38,673 bases of DNA from Treponema sp. (GTDB lineage Bacteria; Spirochaetota; Spirochaetia; Treponematales; Breznakiellaceae). Made by a program: the position numbers and the translations under genes. Shown here piece by piece: positions 15,490-25,135 of the stretch (its first letter is position 1; every line of letters starts with the position of its first letter). The notes below the pieces were generated by a model. That model saw only the letters and a program-made list of their open reading frames with translations. It did not search any database and was not told the origin of the DNA. Location of the stretch: NCBI GenBank assembly GCA_009777535.1, contig WRLP01000026.1:1-38673 (forward strand), given 5' to 3'.

Positions 15490-17523
15490 ATGCAGAAACA
15501 GGCAATCCATAAAAGGCAGCTTGGCGTAGTTGTTCCTGTCGGAGCGCTGCGCGGTAAAAGCAGCCTGGGTGTGGGTGAATTTCCTGACCTTGCGGAATTT
15601 GCCCATCTATGCAAAAAAATGAAAGTAGGGCTAATTCAGCTTTTGCCTGTAAATGACACAGGTTTTGAAAGCTCTCCGTATTCAAGCCTTACCGCATTTG
15701 GCCTGCACCCCCTTTATCTTAAAATAGAGGAGCTCGACGAATACAGCGAAGCCCCTCCCCAGGTAAAAAAACTTGTAGATGAGGCCAGGAGGAAATTTGA
15801 TAATGATCCGCGCTTTTTACATCAGCAAATTCTAAAAGCAAAGATGGAGATTTTACATTCGCTCTATGATGTATGTAAAACCGCAATTCATAAAAAAGCG
15901 GATAACGGCAGTCTTTCAGCCTGGATTGATAAGAATTCCTGGGTCAGGGAATATGCCGTCTACCGCCGCTTAAAGGAAGTAAACGACGGAAAGAGCTGGA
16001 AGGAATGGCCTGAGTACAGAACAGTAAGGCCGCAGGATATCGAAGCCCTGTGGAACGATAAAAAATTACGCGAAGAGCACTTATTCTGGGTTTGGCTGCA
16101 GGAAGCTCTCGACAGGCAGTTTGCAATGGCTGCCGCCGCAGTAGCCGAAGCCGGGATTATTTTGAAAGGGGACCTGCCAATTCTGATGGGCGAGGATAGC
16201 TGTGATGTTTGGGCAAACCCTTCAATATTCATTCATGAGCTTTCTGCCGGCGCTCCTCCGGATATGTACAGCCCCGAAGGTCAAAATTGGGGATTCCCGA
16301 TATATGACTGGCAGGCACAGGAAAAAGATGACTATGCCTGGTGGCGCAGGCGGCTTGCAATAGCTGGCAGATACTACCAGGCATACCGCATTGATCATGT
16401 GCTGGGATTTTTCCGCATCTGGGCCAGTTCATTTTCAGATTACTCCTCAGCTTTGGGACGGTATGTGCCTTATGCGCCGGTCAGCGCCAGAGATTTGAAA
16501 AACCTGGGCTTTGACAAGGGCAGAATCCGCTGGGTGTCCCAGCCTCACATCTCCACGGGGGAGCTTTGGGACGCATTGCGCGGTAATTGGGAAGGCAAGG
16601 CCGATGAGGCGGAAATTGCGGAAGCCGCAAAAAAAATTTTTTCCAAAGCCCTCGACAGGATCAACCAGGAAGATATGTGGCTTTTCAAAAAAAAGATAAA
16701 GGGAGAAAAGGATATCGATTCTCTTGGACTGCATCCTGCTGCCCGCAGCTTTTTGTTCAAGGCGTGGCATGACCGTATCTTTTACGAGTACGAAAAGAAA
16801 AAATATTTTCCGGTTTGGTATTACCGGAATTCGCGCCCATATAATTCGCTTACCGGAGAAGAAAAAAAGAACCTGGAAATTCTGCTGGAGAAACATCGTG
16901 TAAAATCGGAAAAAATATGGGAAACCCAGGGAAAGAAACTTCTTTCCGTCCTGGTTGAAGCATCAAGCATGCTGCCCTGCGCGGAAGACCTTGGCGCTGT
17001 GCCCTCCTGTGTTCCAAAAGTGCTGGCTAAACTTAAAATTCTGGGCTTAAGGGTTGTAAGATGGTCATGCAGATGGGAAGAAGACGGGCACCCTTTTATT
17101 CCGGTGGAAGATTATCCGCAGCTTAGCGTCTGTACCGCCGCCGTGCATGACAGTTCCACCGTCCGTGAATGGTGGGAAAAAGAAGTTGATCAAAGGCAGT
17201 TTTCCGGTTTTATCGGGGTTCCTTCCCTCCCCAATAAATACAATCCGGGTGTCGCCAGAACAATTTTATCAAAGATCGCAGCATCCCGTTCCCGTTTTCG
17301 GGTTTTTCAAATTCAGGATATTCTCCATCTCTCCAATAAATGGTACAGTGAAAATCCCGCTTCTGAACGCATAAATGTGCCCGGCACTTACAATGAATTT
17401 AACTGGACGTACCGGCTTCCTGCGGCGATTAAGGAAATCGAAAAGGATAAAGAGTTGATCCGGGCGGCCGCCGAATTGAGCAGGATAAAGCCCCTGAAGC
17501 AGCGGGTAACAGAAAAACCTTGA
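15490..17523 (+). CDS. malQ: 4-alpha-glucanotransferase (amylomaltase)
   Basis: This 677-residue protein belongs to glycoside hydrolase family 77. The start VPVGALRGKSSLGVGEFPDLAEF, the LPVNDTGFESSPYSS block, the nucleophile region YRIDHVLGFFR, the acid/base block PCAEDLGAVP and the later VHDSSTVREWW are all present. It is longer than the 500-residue E. coli-like core region and begins with the substrate-binding motif directly. It transfers maltodextrin segments between glucans in glycogen or maltose use. AAAGGAGG lies 5 nt before the ATG. Confidence 0.95.
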   Translation: MQKQAIHKRQLGVVVPVGALRGKSSLGVGEFPDLAEFAHLCKKMKVGLIQLLPVNDTGFESSPYSSLTAFGLHPLYLKIEELDEYSEAPPQVKKLVDEARRKFDNDPRFLHQQILKAKMEILHSLYDVCKTAIHKKADNGSLSAWIDKNSWVREYAVYRRLKEVNDGKSWKEWPEYRTVRPQDIEALWNDKKLREEHLFWVWLQEALDRQFAMAAAAVAEAGIILKGDLPILMGEDSCDVWANPSIFIHELSAGAPPDMYSPEGQNWGFPIYDWQAQEKDDYAWWRRRLAIAGRYYQAYRIDHVLGFFRIWASSFSDYSSALGRYVPYAPVSARDLKNLGFDKGRIRWVSQPHISTGELWDALRGNWEGKADEAEIAEAAKKIFSKALDRINQEDMWLFKKKIKGEKDIDSLGLHPAARSFLFKAWHDRIFYEYEKKKYFPVWYYRNSRPYNSLTGEEKKNLEILLEKHRVKSEKIWETQGKKLLSVLVEASSMLPCAEDLGAVPSCVPKVLAKLKILGLRVVRWSCRWEEDGHPFIPVEDYPQLSVCTAAVHDSSTVREWWEKEVDQRQFSGFIGVPSLPNKYNPGVARTILSKIAASRSRFRVFQIQDILHLSNKWYSENPASERINVPGTYNEFNWTYRLPAAIKEIEKDKELIRAAAELSRIKPLKQRVTEKP

Positions 17524-17579
17524 GTGTGTTACATTGACACTCATGTGTAAACAACTTAATAATGGGTAAGGACATAACA

Positions 17580-19220
17580 ATGGCTGATAATAATTTTCAG
17601 GGTGGAATGGATCCGGAACTGGCTGCTTTACTTGGGACAGCCGGAGGGGGCGCCGATCTACCTCCTGAATTCGGAAGTGATACCCTGGACAGTAATTACG
17701 GCGGCCAGGATAACAAAGAGGCCCACGGTGTTGATTTGACCTCAGTTGGGTTTCCGGAAGTAAAAAAGCGCCTGGAAGCGAAGCCCAACAGTTATTTTAA
17801 TGATCCCAATTATTACAAAACCGCTCTTTCCGGAGAGGGTGATATTTCCAAGCGTGTACACGGCACTTTACAGAAATATCTTACCGCCAAAGATCCAAAG
17901 GATCGCAGCGTTTACCGTCAGCAGTTTATCGCGCCGTTTTGGGAATTTCTTTCGGGTATTGCCCGAAAAGCGCCGGGAAATCTGCTGCAGCAAAAAAAGT
18001 TTTTACTCAGGTTTGGAATTCTGCACCCCACGCTTCTGAATGCCGAGGTAAGGAATTTTTTCGCCAGGGTTGTGGTGGAAAATGAACTTAACCAGCCGGT
18101 TTATTACCTGGACGAATGGCTGAAAGCGGTGGGAACCAGTGCCATAAGGCCTTCGACCACCGACGAGGTAAAAATTGCCCGAAGTAATAACCAGGCTAAA
18201 ATGAATCAGGTGCTGGAAAAGGCCATGGGCAAACTGGACGGTTCCAGGGGCCTTCTAAGGGCAAAGAGCCAGGAACGCGCCGGGCTGGAATCGTATTTGC
18301 GGGATAAATTTCAGTTGATTTTTGAACACACCCCCGTTGATGAATTTGAAGAAGCCAGCATGCCCTACACCGAATCGCAAAAAAGGGCGTTCGCCGACAT
18401 TCAGGAATTAATAAAAAGTTTGTTCAGGGTCGACCGCGAGCTTGAAATAAGCGTAAGGGATTTTTATCAGTCCGAATCGGAAGTCATTGGCCTGCGGCAG
18501 AAAATAGAAGATGAGGGAGCCTCCGTTGTTGTTGATATGGGCGCCATAGATACCGAATTCGAAACCATTCGCCAGATGGCGAAAATGTCGGTCGGACGGC
18601 AGGGAAATCATTTCCCGATACTAACCGGCGAATATTTTCACCTGCCTCCCGGCGAAGTCGGCATACGCGAAAATGTCATCTCCCTGCTTGCCCGCATCGA
18701 AAGCATCGATGCCGAGGCTTTTTGCCGGGTTCACAGAAATCAGCTTAACCGCATCGTTCCCTATGTAATATTACTCCCCGCTTACGGTGACAGCGGCATC
18801 TGCTGGGAGCCCTTTGACCGTTTTAACAGGGCTACCAGCCGTTCGCGGATCGTTATCCCCATGTATCCAAAAAACCTGTATCTTGCAGTACTTTCCGCCG
18901 TAGCCGATCTGCGCTGGCAGGTGTGTAAGGAAAAAGCGTCGTACTACTGGATGGAAGAAGGGCTCACCGGTTATTACTACCAGTGGTTCCAGTCCCAAAA
19001 ACTGAAAGGCGATATAAAAGAATTTTTTATTCAGGATTATATTACATGGATGACAAAGGAAGCGGAGGGCATACAGAAACTGGACAAGGAAGTCCGCGGA
19101 ACATTCTGGCGTTATATGCCATTTACCAAGGAAGTCAAGGAAAGGCTCAGGAACCGTAACCTTGTGTACCAGGAGCTTTATCAGCGGGACGTTAACCGCT
19201 CCATGTCCGACGGATATTGA
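17580..19220 (+). CDS. Conserved protein of unknown function
   Basis: I do not recognise this 546-residue protein. It has no signal peptide, no clear membrane helix and no known catalytic motif. The N-terminal 45 residues are Gly/Asp-rich and probably disordered. The rest looks helical and charged, with a notable segment LPAYGDSGICWEPFDRFNRA followed by YPKNLYLAVLSAVADLRWQ near the C-terminus. The frame is open from ATG 17562, but ATG 17580 is preferred because TAAGGA lies 7 nt before it. It follows malQ by 56 bp. It is probably cytoplasmic, and large enough to be a scaffold or regulatory protein, but no role is claimed. Confidence 0.8.
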   Translation: MADNNFQGGMDPELAALLGTAGGGADLPPEFGSDTLDSNYGGQDNKEAHGVDLTSVGFPEVKKRLEAKPNSYFNDPNYYKTALSGEGDISKRVHGTLQKYLTAKDPKDRSVYRQQFIAPFWEFLSGIARKAPGNLLQQKKFLLRFGILHPTLLNAEVRNFFARVVVENELNQPVYYLDEWLKAVGTSAIRPSTTDEVKIARSNNQAKMNQVLEKAMGKLDGSRGLLRAKSQERAGLESYLRDKFQLIFEHTPVDEFEEASMPYTESQKRAFADIQELIKSLFRVDRELEISVRDFYQSESEVIGLRQKIEDEGASVVVDMGAIDTEFETIRQMAKMSVGRQGNHFPILTGEYFHLPPGEVGIRENVISLLARIESIDAEAFCRVHRNQLNRIVPYVILLPAYGDSGICWEPFDRFNRATSRSRIVIPMYPKNLYLAVLSAVADLRWQVCKEKASYYWMEEGLTGYYYQWFQSQKLKGDIKEFFIQDYITWMTKEAEGIQKLDKEVRGTFWRYMPFTKEVKERLRNRNLVYQELYQRDVNRSMSDGY

Positions 19221-20456
19221 TCATATAAAGTGTACCAGGTTTTTTCCCTCTATAAAGCCGTTTGTACGCGCCACAAAGTAAGAAATAAATGCGCATAACA
19301 TCACATCGATAAATGTTCCTATGGCAACCAGGTAAAATGCCAGCGGTTTCAGAATCAAATAACCGGCGCTGTATTCGCCGCCCCCGTAGGAAAGGCACAG
19401 TGCGGCAAGGGCGATAAAGGCGCCGTCGCCCGGATGGCGGGCAAGCAAAAGGGATATTAACAGGGCCTGCAGGCCGATGAGCAGCACGCTCAGCGGCGCG
19501 ATCCGCAGATATGAATACGACTTGGTAATCACGATAAAGGCGGCTGCCGCAACCATTGCGCTGCCTCCGCGGCAAAATGCAGTACAGAGGCTCAAAGACA
19601 AAGTACAGGAGCGGCGCCGAACGCCGAAATTTTCCTTCAGGTGGCGCTGCAGCACCGGCAGGGAAAAAATTACATCGCCGGAAAAGAATGCCGTAATCGC
19701 CGGCCCCAAAAAGCCGTAGAGAATGAGCCATGGATTAACCCTTGGCTTCAGGAAATACAGGAACAACGGCAGTATGCCGAAACAGAAAACAAGGCTGAAA
19801 CCGCCCAGCATAATTATTAAATCGCGGTAAACTTTTGCCTGTTGAATTCCGCTGAAACGGAACGCCCAATACGCTGAAAGCGCTATGATTATGAATCCCA
19901 GTATTTCCGAAAAGAATGATGCGATATGGTAAAAAATCCTGGAGAGGGAGTCGATCAGGGATATTACCGGCTTGGTATAATTCTTTTCGTAGTTAAGACC
20001 CATGCCCAAAAAGAAGGCAAACACGCAGACCGGTAAAAGATACTGGCCGTCGCCCGCCAATACACTCAGCATATTTTTCGGAAATACATCGAGGACACTC
20101 TGCGCGGTACCAAGACTGATCGCTTCAAGCTGTTCAGCCCTTTCTATGGGAATGCGGCCCGGCGAAAAAAACAGTGTTGTAAAAATCCCCAAAGTAATAA
20201 CAAATGCCGACGCGCCAATAATGAATATAAAATTTTTTAATACCAGCGGCCAGAATTGATCATCCTGGCGAAGTTCGTAAACGGCAATGGTAAGCGAGAA
20301 AACTAAAACAGGCACTACCGCATACCGGCCTATCCCCAGGGCAAGTTTTTCCAGCCATTGCAGAAACGAAACGACATTCGGGCTTTCTGAAGGCAGCAGA
20401 AATCCAACAACAACTCCCAATATTGAGCCAAGCAGCAACTTTAGCCATACTTTCAT
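19221..20456 (-). CDS. Divergent dicarboxylate/amino-acid:cation symporter (SDF)
   Basis: This 411-residue protein has about eight hydrophobic segments and the SDF-family shape: a start LLLGSILGVVVGFLLP, PVLVFSLTIAVYEL, and a hairpin region FFSGDVIFSLPVLQRHLKENFGV that aligns with the SSxxTLP hairpin of GltPh. The serine-rich hairpin is lost (FFSGDVIFSLP), and the NMDGTA block is replaced by GGSAMV. Those residues bind substrate and sodium in studied members, so the substrate is likely different or the mechanism altered. It follows the peptidase by 33 bp on the same strand and has no Shine-Dalgarno sequence. Confidence 0.75.
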   Translation of the reverse strand: MKVWLKLLLGSILGVVVGFLLPSESPNVVSFLQWLEKLALGIGRYAVVPVLVFSLTIAVYELRQDDQFWPLVLKNFIFIIGASAFVITLGIFTTLFFSPGRIPIERAEQLEAISLGTAQSVLDVFPKNMLSVLAGDGQYLLPVCVFAFFLGMGLNYEKNYTKPVISLIDSLSRIFYHIASFFSEILGFIIIALSAYWAFRFSGIQQAKVYRDLIIMLGGFSLVFCFGILPLFLYFLKPRVNPWLILYGFLGPAITAFFSGDVIFSLPVLQRHLKENFGVRRRSCTLSLSLCTAFCRGGSAMVAAAAFIVITKSYSYLRIAPLSVLLIGLQALLISLLLARHPGDGAFIALAALCLSYGGGEYSAGYLILKPLAFYLVAIGTFIDVMLCAFISYFVARTNGFIEGKNLVHFI

Positions 20457-20489
20457 GAATATAGGATAACGAATTTGGGGACGAAGTGC

Positions 20490-21641
20490 CTAGAGGCGGA
20501 TAATGCGGGCGTCGGTAAGAACCTCAGGCCCGTCTTTGGTTATCAGAATATCGTTTTCCAGACGGCAGCCGCCGTAAGCGGCGTCATATAAACCAGGTTC
20601 CAGAGTAAGGATCATGTCCGGTTCAAGAACCCATTCATTGTCGCCGCGGTTCCTTATTATGGGGTATTCATGTTCATCAATACCGATGCCGTGGCCGAGT
20701 GAATGGGGCATTTTCTTTCTGGATTTTGCAAAAAGACTGTCTATTGCCGCTGCTAATTTTTTCGCCGGCATACCGTTACGTGCCATCGACAGTCCCAGTT
20801 TGTAGGCTTTTTCCACCATATTAATAATTTTTTCCTGCCCGGTATTCGGTTCGCGGGCAAAGGTAAGTGTAACATCGGTACCGTAAGAACCCAGCCTTAC
20901 GCCAAAATCCAGAATGGAAAGGCCCTTTCCGGCAAAGGACGCATTTGTCCACGCGGGGAAGGCGTGAATGGCGTAACTCCTGTCGGGGCCGGCCGCCAGG
21001 GTTTCAAATGCGGTTCCCTCGCAGCCCAGTTTTCGCGCTTCAATTTCTATTAATATCGCCGCATCCGCTTCGGTTTTAATTTTGCCCTTGCGCACATTTT
21101 TTTCCAGCAGATCAATCAGCTCATTGGTAAGGGCGGCGGCCTTCCTTAAAATTTGTATTTCTTCTTCATCTTTTACAGCGCGCATCTTTTTAATCTCGAC
21201 GGCGGCGCTGCGCTGGCGGCAAAGAATGTCATGGTCTGTAAGCTCTCCGACAAAATCAAGAAAAACCGGATACGGCGTTACGGAAGGTATTTCAATTTTT
21301 GAGCCGGCCTGAATGCCAAGCAATGCCGTTACAGCGGCAACGGCCTTTTGCGGGAGGCGGTCAAAATCATTGTAAGAGGCGATGAGTATGGACGGTTCAC
21401 TCACATAATGCTTTGCAAGATTTATATCCCAGGCGGCCAATAGGGCCTTGCGATCGGCGGAAAGAAGGAGCAGGGCATCGCCGGGGTGTCCTGTAAGCCA
21501 GCGGATATTCCTGTCGCGGCGGCCTTCGGTATCTTCAAGCATTACAAGGGCGATGCCTTCAGCGGCCATCCAGTCCCACACTTTCTCAAGACGGCTCAGG
21601 TATTTAATTTGCGGGATTAACTTTTGCCGGCGCTGATTCAT
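20490..21641 (-). CDS. M24-family Xaa-Pro peptidase
   Basis: This 383-residue protein has the pita-bread metallopeptidase fold: an N-terminal creatinase-like domain up to about residue 155, then the catalytic half with LDFGVRLGSYGTDVTLTF (two Asp ligands), SLGHGIGIDEHEYP (His), LTLEPGLY and CRLENDILIT (two Glu ligands). All five metal ligands are present. It should remove N-terminal residues before proline in peptides. It overlaps the threonine aldolase by 4 bp and precedes the SDF transporter, making a peptide and amino-acid use operon plausible. Confidence 0.9.
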   Translation of the reverse strand: MNQRRQKLIPQIKYLSRLEKVWDWMAAEGIALVMLEDTEGRRDRNIRWLTGHPGDALLLLSADRKALLAAWDINLAKHYVSEPSILIASYNDFDRLPQKAVAAVTALLGIQAGSKIEIPSVTPYPVFLDFVGELTDHDILCRQRSAAVEIKKMRAVKDEEEIQILRKAAALTNELIDLLEKNVRKGKIKTEADAAILIEIEARKLGCEGTAFETLAAGPDRSYAIHAFPAWTNASFAGKGLSILDFGVRLGSYGTDVTLTFAREPNTGQEKIINMVEKAYKLGLSMARNGMPAKKLAAAIDSLFAKSRKKMPHSLGHGIGIDEHEYPIIRNRGDNEWVLEPDMILTLEPGLYDAAYGGCRLENDILITKDGPEVLTDARIIRL

Positions 21642-22675
21642 CGGGCGCCTTTTGGATTGGCGAATACTTCTGTGGCGGCTGAAATAATAGCATCTAACTC
21701 TTTATCGCCAATCCAGTAATGCATGGCAAAACGAAACCTGCCGTCGGCGGGCGGGGAAATCCTTATGCCCCTTTTCGCGAAGCCTTCAACTATATTTGCC
21801 GCTCCCTTGGCGTCCGTTCCGTAACTGAAAAAAACCATGTTAATGTCTACGGCTTTGCTGTCAATCTGAATTCCCTCGATGCCTTCAAGGGAGCGGGCAA
21901 GTTTTTTCGCCCTTTCATGATCGCCGGCAAGCAGGGGAGGGTGCTCTGTCAGGGCGACGATTCCCGCCGCAGCCAGAATCCCCGCCTGCCGCATTCCGCC
22001 GCCCATTACCTTTCGCTTCAGACGCGCGGCTTCGATAAAGTCCTTTGGCCCTGCCAGCATGGAACCGACGGGCGCGCACAGTCCCTTGGAAAGACAGAAC
22101 ATCACCGAGTCCGTCCTTGCCGCTATGTCGGCGGCGCTGCAGTTAAGGGCTGCGGCTGCGTTAAAAATACGCGCGCCGTCAAGGTGAACAGGCAGTCCCC
22201 ACTCCGCGGCAAGGGACTTAACGGCGTCCATGTCTGCCAGTGATACAACCCGCCCCGAAGAGTGCGCATTTTCCATGCAGATCAAAGATGTTGCCGGCGC
22301 ATGAAGATCCTGGCGGCGAAGCCGCTTTCGCAGTTCGGCGGGATTTAGCACGCCGTCGGGCGCCGATATGCAGCGAAGCTGCACGCCGGCAATTACCGCC
22401 GGAGCGCCGGCTTCGTGGGCAACAATGTGGCACTCTTCCCCCAGGGCCACTTCGCTGCCTCTGGGGCACCATGTAAACAGCGCCAGTTGATTCCCGAAAG
22501 TTCCCGACGGGACAAAAAGCGCTGCCTCCTTGCCCGCTATGCCGGCGCTCATCTCTTCAAGGCGCTTTATTGTGGGGTCGTCGTTATAAACATCATCACC
22601 AACCTCTGCGGCGGCCATTGCTTTGCGCATTGCTTCCGTTGGCTGGGTTACCGTATCGCTTCTTATGTCGATCAT
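21638..22675 (-). CDS. ltaE: Low-specificity L-threonine aldolase
   Basis: This 345-residue PLP enzyme begins MIDIRSDTVTQPTEAMRKAMAAAEVGDDVYNDDPT, the signature start of threonine aldolases (written here in part of that frame), and contains VHLDGARIFNAAAAL and the PLP lysine in FCLSKGLCAPVGSML. It cleaves L-threonine or allo-threonine to glycine and acetaldehyde. Eight bases separate it from hpf upstream, and its stop overlaps the peptidase start. No strong ribosome binding site is visible, so coupling to hpf is likely. Confidence 0.95.
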   Translation of the reverse strand: MIDIRSDTVTQPTEAMRKAMAAAEVGDDVYNDDPTIKRLEEMSAGIAGKEAALFVPSGTFGNQLALFTWCPRGSEVALGEECHIVAHEAGAPAVIAGVQLRCISAPDGVLNPAELRKRLRRQDLHAPATSLICMENAHSSGRVVSLADMDAVKSLAAEWGLPVHLDGARIFNAAAALNCSAADIAARTDSVMFCLSKGLCAPVGSMLAGPKDFIEAARLKRKVMGGGMRQAGILAAAGIVALTEHPPLLAGDHERAKKLARSLEGIEGIQIDSKAVDINMVFFSYGTDAKGAANIVEGFAKRGIRISPPADGRFRFAMHYWIGDKELDAIISAATEVFANPKGAR

Positions 22676-22683
22676 TGGGTGTA

Positions 22684-22974
22684 CTATCTTTTCTCCTTTA
22701 CCTTTTCTTTTTCTTTGGTTATTTTTTTATCCAGCTTATCCATCATTTTATCAATTGCCGGCGTAAGTTCAAAATCCTTTTCCTGAACATGAGTTGAAAC
22801 CCCCCAGCGGAAATTAACAGTAGCCTCTGCGCTGAATTCCTTGCCCTTGGTAAGGGTAATCAGCAGATCCACGATCATGTTTTCGGCATTACGTATCCTT
22901 TCAATTTTTTTCTGGACATACTCCTTCGCATCATCGCGTAATGTAAAGTGTACTGCCTTGATTTCTGTGTTCAT
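22684..22974 (-). CDS. hpf: Ribosome hibernation promoting factor (short form)
   Basis: This 96-residue protein has the beta-alpha-beta-beta-beta-alpha order of HPF/YfiA, with VHFTLRDDAKEYVQKKIERI at the start and AIDKMMDKLDKKI at the end. It is the short type with no dimerising C-terminal domain. Such proteins bind the 30S decoding centre in resting cells. GGAGG lies 7 nt before the ATG. It follows rpoN by 18 bp, the common rpoN-hpf order, so the sigma factor and hpf share a transcript. Confidence 0.93.
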   Translation of the reverse strand: MNTEIKAVHFTLRDDAKEYVQKKIERIRNAENMIVDLLITLTKGKEFSAEATVNFRWGVSTHVQEKDFELTPAIDKMMDKLDKKITKEKEKVKEKR

Positions 22975-22992
22975 GTCATAACCTCCGGTATA

Positions 22993-24381
22993 TTATTTCC
23001 GCTCATGGCGGATGTATGAAGAGCCCATGTCAAGTTCCTTTCGATATTTTGCCACAGTCCGGCGGGCCAGGGCAATTCCCTGCTGCTCCAGCATCCGTGA
23101 AATATCCTGATCCGTGTACCGTTTGTTTTCATCACCGATTATTTCCTTAATTATAGCCTTAACCCCTTCCTTGGAATACTGCGAACCGCCCGATCCCGTT
23201 CCGCTTATGGAATTGGTGAAAAAATACCGGATTTCAAAAATCCCCCACTCACACTCAAGATATTTACTGTTGGCAGTGCGGGAAACCGTTGCGTCGGAAA
23301 GCGACAATTCCCTGGCGATATCTCCCAGGGTAAGCGGTGCAAGGCTCTTGGGGCCGTCAATAAAAAACGGGCGCTGAAAATCCAGAATTGCCCTGACCAC
23401 CCGCAGTAATGTTAAATTACGCTGATGCAGCTGCTGAATGAAAAGTCTGGCCTCCCTGATATTATCCCTTACAAATTCCCTTGCGGCCGCTCCATTGGGC
23501 AGTTTATTGAGTTTTTCAAAAAACGGGCTAATCCCCAGAACCGGAATTTCTTCGTCGTTAAGACTTATGGCAAAATCTCCGCTGTCATTTATTACCCTGA
23601 TATCAGGGATAACATACTGAACCCTGCCGGGGGCAAAGTCTCTGCCGGGAAACGGAAAAAGGGTTTTGATGCGTTCGGAGAACAGGAGAATTTCGTTTTC
23701 TTCAATATTGATCTTTTGGGCAAGCTCGGAAAATCTTTCCCGTTCCAGAAGCTCAAGATGATCCAGCGCTTTTTCGATTCCGGCGGGCAAATCATGCAGA
23801 AAGCCAATCTGCACTTTTAATGACTCATGGTAATCGGCGGTACATGTTCCACGCGGCCGGAGACCCCTTACCAGGTCCATCGCCTCCTGAAGTCTGGGCG
23901 GGGGAGCTATGTCCGCCCCGGCGGAAACAGTCCTGAACAAGGTTTCCGGCGGCTCCTTGTGGAATCCGTCGTCGTCCAGGTTTTGAATCAGTGTTTCGGC
24001 AATTGCCCTAAGTTCATTATCAACGCATTCAAGCTGCAGCTGCCACAGCAGATGCTCCTGTAAAGTTTTCGGCCGTGTTAGAACCCCCTCAATAAAACGC
24101 CGGTGTTCTTCCGACGCTTCATTGCTGCCATAACCGGGAATTCCGGGGTCAGAGCTGGCCTCAAAATATTCATATTCATCTTTTCTTCCGCTTTCCGCTT
24201 CTTCAAGTGAAACCGTGCTTCGATCATCCAAAACCTCCAGCGCCGGATTCCGCTCAAGCTCCTGCCCTATCAATTCCCGCAGTTCCATAACCGGCATTTC
24301 CATCATTTTTATTGACTGGTAAACCTGGGGATTCATTCTAAGGCGCTGCTCCTGGTAAAAGGCCGGCCGCTGTAGCTGCAT
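22993..24381 (-). CDS. rpoN: RNA polymerase sigma-54 factor
   Basis: This 462-residue protein has the sigma-54 parts in order: an activator-interacting N-terminal region (residues 1-50, MNPQVYQSIKMMEMPVMEL), an acidic linker, the core-binding domain and the DNA-binding domain with the RpoN box ARRTVAKYRKEL near the end. Glutamine content in region I is low compared with enteric RpoN. It directs transcription from -24/-12 promoters with an enhancer-binding protein, none of which is encoded in the window. There is no Shine-Dalgarno sequence; the -10 box lies 7 nt before the ATG. Confidence 0.96.
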   Translation of the reverse strand: MQLQRPAFYQEQRLRMNPQVYQSIKMMEMPVMELRELIGQELERNPALEVLDDRSTVSLEEAESGRKDEYEYFEASSDPGIPGYGSNEASEEHRRFIEGVLTRPKTLQEHLLWQLQLECVDNELRAIAETLIQNLDDDGFHKEPPETLFRTVSAGADIAPPPRLQEAMDLVRGLRPRGTCTADYHESLKVQIGFLHDLPAGIEKALDHLELLERERFSELAQKINIEENEILLFSERIKTLFPFPGRDFAPGRVQYVIPDIRVINDSGDFAISLNDEEIPVLGISPFFEKLNKLPNGAAAREFVRDNIREARLFIQQLHQRNLTLLRVVRAILDFQRPFFIDGPKSLAPLTLGDIARELSLSDATVSRTANSKYLECEWGIFEIRYFFTNSISGTGSGGSQYSKEGVKAIIKEIIGDENKRYTDQDISRMLEQQGIALARRTVAKYRKELDMGSSYIRHERK

Positions 24382-24387
24382 ATTTTA

Positions 24388-24416
24388 ATTCTAACCCGGA
24401 AAGTGAAAATGAGCAA
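24388..24416 (-). promoter_or_regulatory. Promoter of rpoN, leaderless type
   Basis: On the minus strand TTGCTC (24411-24416), a 17-bp spacer and TAGAAT (24388-24393) place the transcript start on the A of the rpoN ATG at 24381. Confidence 0.55.
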
Positions 24417-24461
24417 TCAAACCTGTCTTTGAACAATAATTTTGTATCAGATTAATTTATC

Positions 24462-24490
24462 TTGTGTTATGTTTATACCTATGGTAGAAT
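24462..24490 (+). promoter_or_regulatory. Promoter of the HPt-kinase operon
   Basis: TTGTGT (24462-24467) and TAGAAT (24485-24490) lie 17 bp apart. A strong AGGAGGG then precedes the HPt start, so this transcript keeps a short leader. Confidence 0.6.
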
Positions 24491-24505
24491 CATCAGGAGG
24501 GAATT

Positions 24506-25135
24506 ATGTCGTCAGATGTTCAGGAGTTTTATGCTTTTCCCGATGACGATGGTATAATAATACCGGGAGTTGATACGGAGAGGGGGCTTTCTTATTTTTG
24601 CGGAGAGCTTGATGTTTATATTCCCTGTCTCCGTTCGTTTGCTGAAAATACTCCGGCGGCTTTAGACAAGCTTCGCAACGTTTCGCGTGAGACATTGCCG
24701 GACTATATCATAAGAGTTCACGGACTGAAAGGCACGAGCGCGACCATAGGGTCGGAAACCATAAGAGAAACGGCCATGGCGCTGGAAAAATTGGCCAGAG
24801 CCGGCGATTTGGACGGTGTTCTGGCCGGCAAGGACAAGCTGATAGAAGATGCCGAGAAAATTGTCGCCAATATAAACGCATGGTTTGAAAAATTCGATAA
24901 AATTAATGCAAAACCATGCCTGGAAGTCCCCGACAGGAATGTTTTGGCCAGGCTGCGGCAGTGCTGTGAAAAATTAGATATGCAGGGCGTTGACAATGCC
25001 AAAGCCGAACTTGAATGCGCCATATACAGCAAAGATGACGGTTTGGTTAAATGGATAATTGACAGAATAAATGTGTCCGAATTGGCTGAGGTTGCCGCAA
25101 GGCTTGCAGAATACGAAAAGGAATTGGACAGATGA
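24506..25135 (+). CDS. HPt phosphotransfer-domain protein
   Basis: This 209-residue protein holds an HPt helical domain over about residues 30-125. The motif VHGLKGTSATIG places the phospho-accepting His at residue 72, in the HxLKG context of the family. A second, shorter helical region follows to residue 209, with no clear family. There is no signal or membrane helix. It overlaps the next gene by 4 bp, and that gene brings three receiver domains, so the two should form one relay. AGGAGGG lies before the ATG. Confidence 0.85.
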   Translation: MSSDVQEFYAFPDDDGIIIPGVDTERGLSYFCGELDVYIPCLRSFAENTPAALDKLRNVSRETLPDYIIRVHGLKGTSATIGSETIRETAMALEKLARAGDLDGVLAGKDKLIEDAEKIVANINAWFEKFDKINAKPCLEVPDRNVLARLRQCCEKLDMQGVDNAKAELECAIYSKDDGLVKWIIDRINVSELAEVAARLAEYEKELDR

